Assembly: GCA_023259035.1 (NCBI GenBank)
Contig: JAHFRA010000009.1
Coordinates: 28,889 to 92,888 of the forward strand
DNA length: 64,000 bases
From: Gallionella sp.
GTDB taxonomy: Bacteria > Pseudomonadota > Gammaproteobacteria > Burkholderiales > Gallionellaceae
Reading direction: 5' to 3'
Made by a program: the position numbers and the translations under genes. Position 1 is the first letter of the stretch, and each line of letters opens with the position of its first letter. Under the pieces are notes generated by a model. It searched no databases. It was not told the DNA's origin and worked only from the letters and a program-made list of their open reading frames with translations. Positions 16,397-25,421 of this stretch are shown here, one piece after another.

Positions 16397-16942
16397 ATGC
16401 GCAAATTCTTCCGCCGAGTCCTGCCACGCCACGAAACGGTGCAAAGTCACCGCTGGCTCAAGCCGTTTGGCGGCTTGCTGTCCCATCACAACCTGTGGCA
16501 TTTGCATCGCCGTTCGGTGGCTGGCGGTGTCGCGATCGGGTTGTTTTGCGGCCTGATTCCGGGCCCGTTACAGATGATTTCCGCTGCGCTGTTGGCGGTG
16601 CTGCTGCGGGTCAATCTGCCGGTGGCGGTGTTCACAACGCTCTATACCAATCCGTTTACCATCGTGCCGCTGTACGTGCTGGCCTATGAACTCGGTGCGT
16701 GGGTGAGCGGCGCGCGTAACGGAGCGACAGTGGCGCAATTGTCATTTCCGGAAATGCATTGGCACAGCTGGCCGAGCGAGATGTGGGAATGGTTGGTCAT
16801 GCTGGGTAAACCGTTTTTGATCGGCTTGCCGCTGCTCGCCATAAGCTTGGCAATCATCGGATATGTTGCGTTGCGAGTGGCGTGGCGGGTTGCGGTGGTA
16901 TGGAAGTGGCGCGCCAGAAGGCGGCGACGCATTGCCACATAG
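16397..16942 (+). CDS. DUF2062 membrane protein
   Basis: A 181-residue predicted inner-membrane protein of the DUF2062 family. The conserved opening HRWLKPFGGLLSHHNLWHLHRRSVAGGVAIGLFCGLIPGP is recognisable as the family pattern. Hydrophobic helices occur near residues 45-100 and 140-170, and the C-terminus is very basic (WKWRARRRRR). Members are often found near comEC or glycosyltransferases, but no biochemical function is established. It is divergent from comEC. Confidence 0.85.
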   Translation: MRKFFRRVLPRHETVQSHRWLKPFGGLLSHHNLWHLHRRSVAGGVAIGLFCGLIPGPLQMISAALLAVLLRVNLPVAVFTTLYTNPFTIVPLYVLAYELGAWVSGARNGATVAQLSFPEMHWHSWPSEMWEWLVMLGKPFLIGLPLLAISLAIIGYVALRVAWRVAVVWKWRARRRRRIAT

Positions 16943-17072
16943 TTGCTGCCGGGCGTATCGAAAGCAGCAGCGATATTCTTGCTGCACGGGGACATGGCTT
17001 ACGCAGAAGCGAATCTCAATAGCGAACCGCTATTGTTATTTTTTCCATTTTCCAAACAACCCGGAATTGGAA

Positions 17073-17486
17073 TTACTTGCTCTGACCGCCTTGTTCGCCG
17101 AAGATATTTCGCAGCAATAAGTCAGCAGTTTGCGCAAGCAGTGCAACATCCAAGGTGCCAATACATTGTTCGGCCATGTCAATTCCGCTGAGAATAGGGG
17201 GAAGTTCATCCTTGGTTATTTCCCATATGCCGGTTTCATCCCCTTTTTTTCGTACTGCCTGCAGGGTTTCGATGGCCTCATCCAGGGTCTCAATGGCAAG
17301 GGGGATCTTTGTCTGGTTTTGCTCGAGTGCGGAGCGGACAACGGAGATGGCTGCTGCCAGACGGCCAAAAGCAACAACATTAAATTGTCCGAGGCTGGCG
17401 GCCTGATAAGCAAGCCGCATATCCATCGCATATATATCTTTTAGGCCGCGTGTAACCGGAATGCGAAGTTTGCTTATTCTTTTCAT
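17073..17486 (-). CDS. Hypothetical helical protein
   Basis: A 137-residue protein without a family I can name. It appears helical and soluble, with no signal peptide or membrane segment. Motifs include GLKDIYAMDMRLAYQAA, QFNVVAFGRLAAAISVVRSAL and AETADLLL-like C-terminal helix sequence (LLAQTADLLLRNIFGEQ). Coding status is supported by length, by balanced codon use and by a start at an AT-rich leader with a purine-rich stretch upstream. It is transcribed away from the giant coiled-coil gene, with a 401-base gap between them. Confidence 0.6.
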   Translation of the reverse strand: MKRISKLRIPVTRGLKDIYAMDMRLAYQAASLGQFNVVAFGRLAAAISVVRSALEQNQTKIPLAIETLDEAIETLQAVRKKGDETGIWEITKDELPPILSGIDMAEQCIGTLDVALLAQTADLLLRNIFGEQGGQSK

Positions 17487-17887
17487 TTTCGATTTTCCGA
17501 CTCAGACGATAGAAGAGAATGCTTCATCCTGCTTGTGGTTTGTTGTCAGTATCATGGTTTAAATACCGGCCTGCGGGGAGCGGAGAATAACGCGTAATTC
17601 CAGCGCGCCACCCAAGTATAACCTATCGTTAGCAAGCATACGGTGGGCAAAATTCAACTGTCTGATAATTCAATTGGTTACACGGTTTGCCGTATCAGCA
17701 AGTCTTAAAGTGCTTGCTGACCTGTAGGAATTTCACTTACTCGATCCTTCTCAAGCCCAATGAAATAGGGCGTTTACCTTGCGTTATTCAACGTTTCACT
17801 TTTTATCCAAGCTGCTATCTTGGCATCGTAGCAATGGGTACAAGTGAGTGCGATACGTCAGCTCGCATAGCATAAGGGGATAACACC
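17487..17887. other. 401-base non-coding gap upstream of the coiled-coil gene
   Basis: No credible gene is seen; the 62-codon ORF on the track has no family resemblance. The gap is AT-richer than its surroundings and should hold divergent promoters for the hypothetical gene and the coiled-coil gene. Only weak -35/-10 pairs can be picked by eye, so none is called. A clear ribosome-binding site (AAGGGGAT) precedes the ATG at 17888. Confidence 0.5.
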
Positions 17888-20800
17888 ATGTCAAAAGCAG
17901 CCTTAGTTCGATTAGTCAGCAACGACAGCGAAGAATATATCGCCGAGTCACAAGCCATCCAGGAAGCGCGCGGGCGCATTGAGGCCGAGGTGCAAGCCGA
18001 TCTTTCCGCCCAGGCACGTGCTCGTGCCGAGGCGCATGCACGGGCGGTAGCACAGGCGCGCGCGCGCGCCGAAGCGGAGCTGACTGCACAGATTGAGGCG
18101 AAATGTCAGGATGAAGCGAGGCTTGCCGACGTGGTTCTAGCCAAGATCGAAGCAGAACAGAAGTTGGCATATGAATTACAGGAAAAGTTGGCCTGTGAAT
18201 TGCGGCTCCAGGAAGAAAACCAGGCAAGGCTGCGTGCTGAACAGCAAGCGCAAGACGAATTGAATCAACGTTTTCAACAGGAACTGATTGCCCGTGCCGC
18301 CGCTGAGAGCAAGACCCGTGCGGAACGCGAATTAATGGCATTGATTGAGCAGCAAAGTAGGGCGGAACATGATGCCCAGTTGCGCGTTGAGGCTGAAATA
18401 CATGCCGTCCAGGCGGCTATTGCCGAGATAATGGCCAGCGCTGAACAGGCCAGCGCGGAGCGTCGCGCAGCCGAGCAAGCGCAAAAGCACCATGCGGAAG
18501 AAAAATTGAAGCTGGAATTACAGTTTCGTGATATGGCGGCACAGCGGGCGGAAAGCGAAGCTGAAGAAGCTCGTGCCGCAAAGAATCGGGCGGATATCGA
18601 ACGGCATGAACTGGAGCAGATAGGTAAACGTGTCGAGGCTGAGCAGCGCGCCGCACAGGCAGCGGAGAACCGCGCAAAGCTCGAACAAGAAACCGCCAAA
18701 TTGGTGCAAGAAAAAGAGTCGACAGATCGGGCCATTGCGCATGCTGTGCAAGAGAAAATTCGCAAAGAACAGGATGCTATAGCATTAAGCAACGCCAAAC
18801 TCATGGCCGAGCAGGTTGCAGTCGAAGCCGTGGATGCGCGCAAGCGTGCCGAAGCGCTTGCGCTGAGTGAAATCGAAGCGCGGCTCGCCGCCGACCGGGA
18901 TGCCGAGCAGGCTGCGCTGGCACGCTCGGCGGCAGACCGGTCCGCTGCAGATTTTGCCGCTCAGCGCAAGCTTTCCGAGGAGCAGGCCAAAATTGATGCC
19001 GAAGAACGTGAACGCAGTGAGCGTCTGGCTTATGAGGCGGCAAAACAACGGGCTGAAGCGGAGGCGATCGCGCGAGTTGGCGTCGAACGTAAACTCAAGG
19101 CCGAGCAGGAGGCTGGAGCGCTATTGTTATCCCAAGCCGATATCAACAGAAAAGCATTGAAGCAACAAGAGGAAACCAATGCTTTGTTGCGTCAGGCTGA
19201 ACATGAGGCAAAAGATCGTTTGGCTACCGAAGCGATGGCCAACCAGGCTGCGGCGCACAAGCTGCAAGCTGAACGCGACTTGACTGTGCTTGCACAACAA
19301 CGCGCCGAGGCGGAATTACAGGCGGCACACGAGGCTGAGCTAAGGCTGCAGGCTGAAGCGCAAGCGATTGCTGTAGCCAATGAGCTTGCCGCTGCTGCGC
19401 AAGAGGCATTGCGCATCGCTCGGAAAAATACCGAATGTAAGAGCGCCTTGCTGCGGATTGAACAGGATCGCGTCGAGGCAGAGCGGCAAGCCGAACAGAT
19501 GTTGCTGGAAAAAACACAAACTGAAAACGCTGCGTTCCAATCTGCGCAGTTGCGCGCCGAAGCTTTATACATTGAACGCTTGGCGATTGAACGGAACATG
19601 GCTGCCGAACAGGCTGAGATTTCAGCGGCGCAACAAAAAGCACGGGCACTCGAAGAAGTTGCCGATGCGGTAATGCAACGTGCAGACAAGGAGAACGAAC
19701 TGCGGCAGGTTGCCGAAGCCCAGATTGAAACCGAGATGCGGGCGATCGCCGAGATCGAAGCGCGAATGGCTGCCGAACTGCGCGTCATCGAGGCAGATAA
19801 CCAGCGCATTGAACTCGAGGTGCGTGCCAGAGAGGTTGCCGAGGCAGCGGAAAAATTGAATGAGCAGGCTGTTCAAGTTGCGCGCGACCAGGAAAAGGCC
19901 GCGGTGCGCGTGCTGAACATGGCCAAGGTTCGTGCGGATGCGGAAATTCTGGCACTCAAAGCGGAGGAAGAAAAGATTCATGCCGAGGCTCTTGCTGCCG
20001 TTGCTTTCCGCAAACAGATTGTCGAGGCGGAACTGGCGCGCGATACCGCAATGGCACGCGCCGAGAACATGGCGAAGCTGCGGGTTGAGGAGGAGCGTAA
20101 AGCCATCGAGGCAGAGCAGGAGCGCGTTCGTTGTGAGGCGCTGGCCACGGTTGCCGCGCGCAAGCGTAGCGAAGCTGCCGAGCTTGCGCGGCAGGAAGCC
20201 ATTCAGCGCGCGCAGATTGAAACCCAATTGCTGGCGCAGCAACAGCATCATTTCGACCAGGAACATGAATTGCTGGCGCAAGCCGAGCAACGCCAAGCCG
20301 CGGCATTGGAAGCGGAACGGGCCATGCAGGCTCGCATTGATGCGGAACGCCTGGCAGTGCAAGCGGAACAGGATATGGTTGCAGCGGAGCAGGCTGCCAT
20401 GAACCGTGCCAGGGAGCTCATTGAAACGTCAAAGCGGTTGCGTGAAGATGCCGAGAGCTTTGTTGTGGAAGCCACCGAACAACGCGTTGCCGAAGATCAA
20501 CGGGCCACGCAGGTAGAGCAGGCGCAACTGCAAGCCGAGCAGTCCGCACTCAAATTTGCGCGCGACAGGGTCGCCATTGCGGAGCAGACCGAAAAAATTG
20601 CGTTGCGTCAGCGGAATGAAGAGCACAAATTACTGGTGCAGCAGCAGGTGAGATTGGAAACCGAACAGCGGGTATTGGCTGAAATCGAGAATCGTGTAAA
20701 GGCCGAAGTACAAGCCAGTGCGGCTGCGGAAGAACGCGAAGTGGCCGAACAGCGCGCCCGTGACACAGCACAAACAAAGGCAATGCTGGAAAATGAAGCA

Positions 20801-21199
20801 AAGCTGGCTGCACAGCAACATGCCGAGTTGGATGAGCGGGAAAATACCCGGCTTCGCGCACAAATAGAACAGTCGCGTGCTGAAGTCGTCGCGCATCAAC
20901 TGATGGCGCGTCTGCGCAACAACAAAAAAATCGGTCGGCTGGTGAAATCTGCCGGGCTGGTTTCGGCTATGGCATTTATCGGATTTTCACTGCCGGTATT
21001 TAATGAACAGCAAGCGGTTTCAGCACAGCTTGCCGCAGTTGGCCAACCGATCCGCTCCGACATGAAACTGGCCATGAATCTGACAGACAAGAAGATGGTT
21101 ACCGTGGCGCTGCCCGAATCAAAAATCGAGCAAGTCGAGCAGTCTGGTTATCCGGCATTGGACAATCTGAAGCTGAGCGATCAGCTTGGGCAAAACTAG
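17888..21199 (+). CDS. Giant Ala/Glu-rich coiled-coil protein with a C-terminal membrane segment
   Basis: A 1103-residue protein of unknown function. Residues from about 20 to 1010 are an almost unbroken helix dominated by Ala, Glu, Gln and Arg (recurring RAEAE and AEQ motifs), with very few Pro or Gly, so a very long coiled coil is predicted. A tandem duplication is visible: residues 678-727 and 728-777 are 50-residue copies, both starting MAKxR and sharing EALAxVAxRK. After NNKKIGRLVKSAG comes one hydrophobic segment (about 1017-1040, SAMAFIGFSLPVF), then a 60-residue tail. It could be a TolA-like or cytoskeletal filament anchored at the membrane. Its stop codon overlaps that of glnD. The start follows a good Shine-Dalgarno AAGGGGAT. 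Confidence 0.85.
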   Translation: MSKAALVRLVSNDSEEYIAESQAIQEARGRIEAEVQADLSAQARARAEAHARAVAQARARAEAELTAQIEAKCQDEARLADVVLAKIEAEQKLAYELQEKLACELRLQEENQARLRAEQQAQDELNQRFQQELIARAAAESKTRAERELMALIEQQSRAEHDAQLRVEAEIHAVQAAIAEIMASAEQASAERRAAEQAQKHHAEEKLKLELQFRDMAAQRAESEAEEARAAKNRADIERHELEQIGKRVEAEQRAAQAAENRAKLEQETAKLVQEKESTDRAIAHAVQEKIRKEQDAIALSNAKLMAEQVAVEAVDARKRAEALALSEIEARLAADRDAEQAALARSAADRSAADFAAQRKLSEEQAKIDAEERERSERLAYEAAKQRAEAEAIARVGVERKLKAEQEAGALLLSQADINRKALKQQEETNALLRQAEHEAKDRLATEAMANQAAAHKLQAERDLTVLAQQRAEAELQAAHEAELRLQAEAQAIAVANELAAAAQEALRIARKNTECKSALLRIEQDRVEAERQAEQMLLEKTQTENAAFQSAQLRAEALYIERLAIERNMAAEQAEISAAQQKARALEEVADAVMQRADKENELRQVAEAQIETEMRAIAEIEARMAAELRVIEADNQRIELEVRAREVAEAAEKLNEQAVQVARDQEKAAVRVLNMAKVRADAEILALKAEEEKIHAEALAAVAFRKQIVEAELARDTAMARAENMAKLRVEEERKAIEAEQERVRCEALATVAARKRSEAAELARQEAIQRAQIETQLLAQQQHHFDQEHELLAQAEQRQAAALEAERAMQARIDAERLAVQAEQDMVAAEQAAMNRARELIETSKRLREDAESFVVEATEQRVAEDQRATQVEQAQLQAEQSALKFARDRVAIAEQTEKIALRQRNEEHKLLVQQQVRLETEQRVLAEIENRVKAEVQASAAAEEREVAEQRARDTAQTKAMLENEAKLAAQQHAELDERENTRLRAQIEQSRAEVVAHQLMARLRNNKKIGRLVKSAGLVSAMAFIGFSLPVFNEQQAVSAQLAAVGQPIRSDMKLAMNLTDKKMVTVALPESKIEQVEQSGYPALDNLKLSDQLGQN

Positions 21200-23838
21200 T
21201 TATTCAGCAACGCGCTGCGCAACGCCTCCGTTTGATCAGGTTCAGCGAGAGCTGCGCCGCTGATCCAGAAAACGTCCTCTGCGCGGCTGCCCAAGGTGTT
21301 GATTTTTGCGCGGTGCAGGCGGATATCGTGGGCGGCCAAAATCAGCGCGATGCGTGCCAGCAAACCGGGGCGGTCTCCGGCAACCAGCGACAGTACATAC
21401 ATTCCTTTGTTGTCCGGTTTTATCTCGACTTCGGTGGTGATCGGGAAGTGCTTGAGTTGCCGGCTGACGCGCCCGGGCGTAGCGAGCACAATCGGCTTGG
21501 CTTGATCAATTTGTTGCGCCAACTCAAATTCGATATAAGTCATGATGTCGCGGTATGCTGTGTCGCCGCGCGCGGCTTCCATGATCTGAAAACTGTCCAG
21601 CGCGTAGCCGTGCTGCGTGGTGTGAATCTTGGCCTCGACAATGGTGTAATTCATGCGCGCGAAAAAATTACAAATGCGTGCAAACAAGCCGCGCTGATCC
21701 GGGCAATACACCATCACCTGCAAACCTTCGCCAGCGCGGCTTAGGCGCGCCTTCACGATAGGCGCGGCGGCGTTGACCTTGAATGCCAGCAACCGGGTAT
21801 GCCAGGCGATTTCCTGGGGCGCATGATCCAGAAAATAGCTGTCGTCGAGCTGTGCCCATAACAACTGGTAGGAATCGGGGGGCAGCGCGTAAAGGTTGAG
21901 CGCGTCGGCCGCCGCACGGCGAATTTCTCCGAGTTGGTCGGCAACCTTGCCGTCGCTCAAATAGCGGCGTGTCAGGTGGAACAGGTCTTCCATCAACCTG
22001 GCTTTCCACGCGCTCCATATTTCCGGGTTGGTGCCGCGCACATCCGCGACGGTCAACAAATACAGCGCGACCAGATAGCGGTCGTTTTTGATCTTTCCGG
22101 CGAAGTCGGCAATCACCTCGGGGTCGGACAGATCCTGCTTCTGTGCGGTGGCCGACAAGGCGAGATGGTGCTCGACCAGCCACATGATCAGGTCGGTGTC
22201 GACGCTGCCGAGTCGATGCTGGATGCAAAATGCGCGCGCATCTTTCTTGCCCAGCTGCGAATGATCGCCGCCGCGCCCCTTGGCAATATCGTGGAACAGC
22301 CCGGCGATATACAGCGCCTCCGGCCGGGCGAATTCGCCCATCAATTTGCTGCATAGCGGAATTTCCTGCGCATGTTCCGGCGCGGCAAAACGGCGCAGGT
22401 TGCGCACCACCATCAGGATATGTTCGTCCACCGTATAGACATGGAACAGGTCGTGCTGCATTTGGCCGACAATGCGCCCGAAAGCCGGGATATAGCGGCC
22501 CAGAATGCCATACTGGTTCATCCTTCGCAGCGCGTGGAGGACTCCCTGTGGCTGGCGCAGGATTTCCAGAAAGCGCGCGTGGTTCAGCGGATTGCGGCGA
22601 AACTTGAAATCGATATTGCGTTGTGCGCGCCACAGCGCGCGTAGCGTTCTGGCGCTCAAATCCGTCAATTCAGGATGCTGCTCCATCAGCAGGAACAACT
22701 CGAAAATCGCTTCTGGAGTGCGTTCGAATAACTGCTCGTCGCGGATATCCAGCAAGGTGCCGATAATCCTGAATCGCCCGTTCAGCGTGCGTTGCGTCGG
22801 CGTTTCATGGAACAAGTAGTCATGCAGGTTCTGCAGCATGATGGTGTTGAACTGGCGCACTGCCAGCCTGGTGCGGTAATAGTGTTGCATCATGTGCTCG
22901 CTCGCGCGGCGGTTGGCCGAGGCATTGATACCCATCTGTTCGGCGAGCAGCGTTTGAAAATCGAACAGCAGGCGATCTTCGTGCCGCTTGGCGAGGTAAT
23001 GCAAACGGATGCGCAGTGTCGCCAACAGGGCGCTGTGGCGCGCGATTTGGCGCGCCTCGGTAGTCGTGAGCAGCCCGATTTGCGCGAGCTCGCTCCAGTG
23101 CGTTCCCAGGCTGGCCGCGCGCGCGATCCAGGTGACGGTCTGCAAATCGCGCAGGCCGCCCGGACTTTCCTTCAGGTTGGGTTCGAGGTTGTAGTCCGAC
23201 TCGGCGTAGCGCGCATGGCGACGCTGCTGCTCTTGCAGCTTGGCAAGATAAAATGCGCGGAGGTCGAGGCGCTGTTGCACGCTGTCGCACAATTCATCGA
23301 ACAGTTCCTTGTTGCCGCAAAGCAGGCGCGCTTCAAGGAGGTTGGTTTGCACGGTGATATCGGCGGACTCCTTCATGCATTGCCCGACGGTGCGGACGCT
23401 GTGGCCGACTTCCAGCCCGATATCCCATAACACCCCGATTAACTGATGCAATTGTTGCTGCAAGGCATCATCAGGCGGGTGTCCGGCCATAACCAGCGGA
23501 TTGGCGAGTGTTGTTTGCTCGCCCAGGCGAATGGCTAGTGGTTCCATCAAGAGTTTTTCGGATTCGGCATCCAGCAGGATCAGCAGATCGATATCCGATC
23601 TGGGGTATAGCTTGCAGCGTCCGTAGCCGCCCACTGCCGCCAGTGCGATGCGTCGAGGCATGGCGAGTTGCCGCCAGACGCGGCGCAGGTAGCGGTCGAT
23701 CAGCCGGGTGTGCGCAGCGAGTAAACGCGCTGCGTTTTTATGTTCCAGAAAACTCTGCTCGAGCGCCGTACGGTCGCCGCGTAACGACTCGCGCAGCGCG
23801 GCTATATCGTCACGGTGCAGGCGGGGGCGGGCAGCCAT
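21196..23838 (-). CDS. glnD: Bifunctional [protein-PII] uridylyltransferase/uridylyl-removing enzyme
   Basis: The nitrogen sensor that uridylylates or deuridylylates PII according to glutamine. At 880 residues it is of normal length. The nucleotidyltransferase domain shows GGYGRCKLYPRSDIDLLIL near residue 68, the GlnE-like linker follows (ESPGGLRDLQT), the HD phosphohydrolase has LFHDIAKGRGGDHSQLG, and two C-terminal ACT domains begin around QVMVYCPDQRGLFARI and LSLVAGDRPGLLARIA. Its start overlaps the 3' end of map by 29 bases, so the two are co-translated. Its stop codon overlaps by two bases the stop of the convergent coiled-coil gene. Confidence 0.96.
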   Translation of the reverse strand: MAARPRLHRDDIAALRESLRGDRTALEQSFLEHKNAARLLAAHTRLIDRYLRRVWRQLAMPRRIALAAVGGYGRCKLYPRSDIDLLILLDAESEKLLMEPLAIRLGEQTTLANPLVMAGHPPDDALQQQLHQLIGVLWDIGLEVGHSVRTVGQCMKESADITVQTNLLEARLLCGNKELFDELCDSVQQRLDLRAFYLAKLQEQQRRHARYAESDYNLEPNLKESPGGLRDLQTVTWIARAASLGTHWSELAQIGLLTTTEARQIARHSALLATLRIRLHYLAKRHEDRLLFDFQTLLAEQMGINASANRRASEHMMQHYYRTRLAVRQFNTIMLQNLHDYLFHETPTQRTLNGRFRIIGTLLDIRDEQLFERTPEAIFELFLLMEQHPELTDLSARTLRALWRAQRNIDFKFRRNPLNHARFLEILRQPQGVLHALRRMNQYGILGRYIPAFGRIVGQMQHDLFHVYTVDEHILMVVRNLRRFAAPEHAQEIPLCSKLMGEFARPEALYIAGLFHDIAKGRGGDHSQLGKKDARAFCIQHRLGSVDTDLIMWLVEHHLALSATAQKQDLSDPEVIADFAGKIKNDRYLVALYLLTVADVRGTNPEIWSAWKARLMEDLFHLTRRYLSDGKVADQLGEIRRAAADALNLYALPPDSYQLLWAQLDDSYFLDHAPQEIAWHTRLLAFKVNAAAPIVKARLSRAGEGLQVMVYCPDQRGLFARICNFFARMNYTIVEAKIHTTQHGYALDSFQIMEAARGDTAYRDIMTYIEFELAQQIDQAKPIVLATPGRVSRQLKHFPITTEVEIKPDNKGMYVLSLVAGDRPGLLARIALILAAHDIRLHRAKINTLGSRAEDVFWISGAALAEPDQTEALRSALLNN

Positions 23839-24604
23839 CGGAAACGGTCAGAATTTCAAAGCCGGTATCGGTGACGAGTATGGTGTGTTCGTATTGCGCT
23901 GACAGGCTGTGGTCCTTGGTGACCACCGTCCAGCCGTCGCCGAGATGCTTGATGGCTGCTTTGCCGACATTGATCATCGGCTCGATGGTGAAGGTCATGC
24001 CGGCTTCCAGTTTTAACCCGGTTTTCGGGCGGCCGTAGTGCAATATTTGCGGCTCTTCATGAAAACGCCGGCCGATGCCATGCCCGCAGAATTCGCGCAC
24101 CACGCTATAGCCGAGCGGTTCGACAAAACTCTGGATGGCATGGCCGATGTCGCCCAGATACGCGCCTGGCTTGACCGCACGGATGCCGCGCCATAGCGAT
24201 TGATAGGTGATCTCACATAACCGCCTGGCCTGAATCGACGGCTCGCCGACACAAAACATCCGGCTGCTGTCGCCATGGTAGCCGTCCTTGATAACGGTGA
24301 TGTCCAGATTGACGATGTCGCCATTTTTGAGCGCTTTGTTGCTTGGCACACCATGGCATACCTGATGGTTGATCGAGGTGCAGATGGATTTCGGGTACGG
24401 CTTATGTCCGTCGGGAGCGTAGTTAAGCGGTGCAGGTATCCCGTGTTGCTTATCGACAATCAAGTTGTGGCACAGCATGTTCAGCTCATCGGTCGTTACC
24501 CCCGGCTTGACGAACGGGGTTATGTAATCGAGCACTTCACTGGTCAGGCGACCGGCGACTCGCATTTTTTCAATTTCTTGCGGGGTCTTGATGGAAACGG
24601 GCAT
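23810..24604 (-). CDS. map: Methionine aminopeptidase, type I
   Basis: It removes the initiator methionine from nascent proteins. Metal ligands of the pita-bread fold are present: Asp pair in NLDITVIKDGYHGDSS, His in GHGIGRRFHEEP, Glu in FTIEPMINVG and Glu in SAQYEHTILV, plus the substrate His in CHGVPS. The ORF track starts 34 codons earlier, but MPVSIKTPQEIEKM is the family's normal N-terminus, so I use the ATG at 24604 (264 residues). It overlaps glnD by 29 bases. In most bacteria map stands beside rpsB-tsf or glnD; here gltX and a PilZ gene lie between it and rpsB. Confidence 0.95.
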   Translation of the reverse strand: MPVSIKTPQEIEKMRVAGRLTSEVLDYITPFVKPGVTTDELNMLCHNLIVDKQHGIPAPLNYAPDGHKPYPKSICTSINHQVCHGVPSNKALKNGDIVNLDITVIKDGYHGDSSRMFCVGEPSIQARRLCEITYQSLWRGIRAVKPGAYLGDIGHAIQSFVEPLGYSVVREFCGHGIGRRFHEEPQILHYGRPKTGLKLEAGMTFTIEPMINVGKAAIKHLGDGWTVVTKDHSLSAQYEHTILVTDTGFEILTVSDGCPPPPAP

Positions 24605-24909
24605 ATGATTTGTGCTTCTTTCGGAGGAGCCACTTTCAGGATAGTCGAGAATATCATGCGATTTAAACTCACGCCATTCTTTGACCAAACAACCTGAATC
24701 CGGCAATCAGGCCGGACATCGAACAGTGAAACCCAGCATTCCCGGTTCTTTCGTCGGTGGGAATCTCGATGACGGATTCATCACTCGTCAAGGTGAAACG
24801 CTGGCAGCATAAATCCTGTTCGTTGAAAGACTAAAGGCCGAGGAAACCTCGCCAAAATCTGCCGTTCAGATTTGAATCCGCCTATGTATAATCCGCATCG
24901 TCGAAATAA
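24605..24909. other. 305-base divergent intergenic region between map and the PilZ gene
   Basis: No gene is supported. It must contain the map promoter on the minus strand and carries a candidate promoter for the PilZ gene at 24865-24892. No repeat or RNA motif was recognised. Confidence 0.5.
24865..24892 (+). promoter_or_regulatory. Candidate sigma70 promoter for the PilZ gene
   Basis: TTCAGA, a 16-base spacer and a perfect TATAAT end 18 bases before the ATG at 24910. This would leave a very short leader, which favours the second ATG at 24922 as the start. Confidence 0.45.
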
Positions 24910-25371
24910 ATGAATGACACGATGAGCAGTACTGACGACAATTCTCTTGAGGCGTTAAACGCTTTGGACGATATATCGCCGATCAGGTCGTCGCCACCGA
25001 AAGGCACCAAGGAGCACCGCAAGGAAACCCGTTACAGGGCTTCTTGGGGAGTTGCCATCGCCGTCGAAGGCCATGACTTGCATGAGGGGAAAATCAAGGA
25101 CATTTCCCTGCATGGGACGGCAACCATTCTGAACGGGCGCAACCTTAAATCCGGCATCAGCGTAAAGCTGCACATTTGCATACCGCCATTGATCGGCCCT
25201 GGCGCGCCGAAGATTCTGATAGTTGATGGCAAGACGTCTTACGCAATCCATGATGCGGATGATCTGCGTTTCAGAGTTGGTGTTACTTTTGTTAAATTCG
25301 AGTTGGCATCAGACCGCGCCTTTCTGGAAGCGCGTCTTACCAACCACCATACGCAGGTGCAAGCCGGTTGA
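24910..25371 (+). CDS. PilZ-domain protein (c-di-GMP binding)
   Basis: A 153-residue single-domain PilZ protein. The c-di-GMP signature is present as an RxxxR-type KETRYRASWG near residue 40 and DISLHGT near residue 64, matching [DN]xSxxG. The first 30 residues are acidic and probably disordered. It would act as a cytosolic receptor controlling motility, pili or exopolysaccharide; the target is not evident from the neighbours (map and gltX). The start may be ATG 24910 or the ATG four codons later. Confidence 0.85.
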   Translation: MNDTMSSTDDNSLEALNALDDISPIRSSPPKGTKEHRKETRYRASWGVAIAVEGHDLHEGKIKDISLHGTATILNGRNLKSGISVKLHICIPPLIGPGAPKILIVDGKTSYAIHDADDLRFRVGVTFVKFELASDRAFLEARLTNHHTQVQAG

Positions 25372-25421
25372 TGGCGGAACACAGAGCGTACTGACAACTT
25401 AAATATAAAGCGCAAAAAGTT

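Noticed and set aside
17687-17875. 62-codon ORF upstream of the coiled-coil gene
   Set aside because: It has no ribosome-binding site or family resemblance and lies where promoters are expected.
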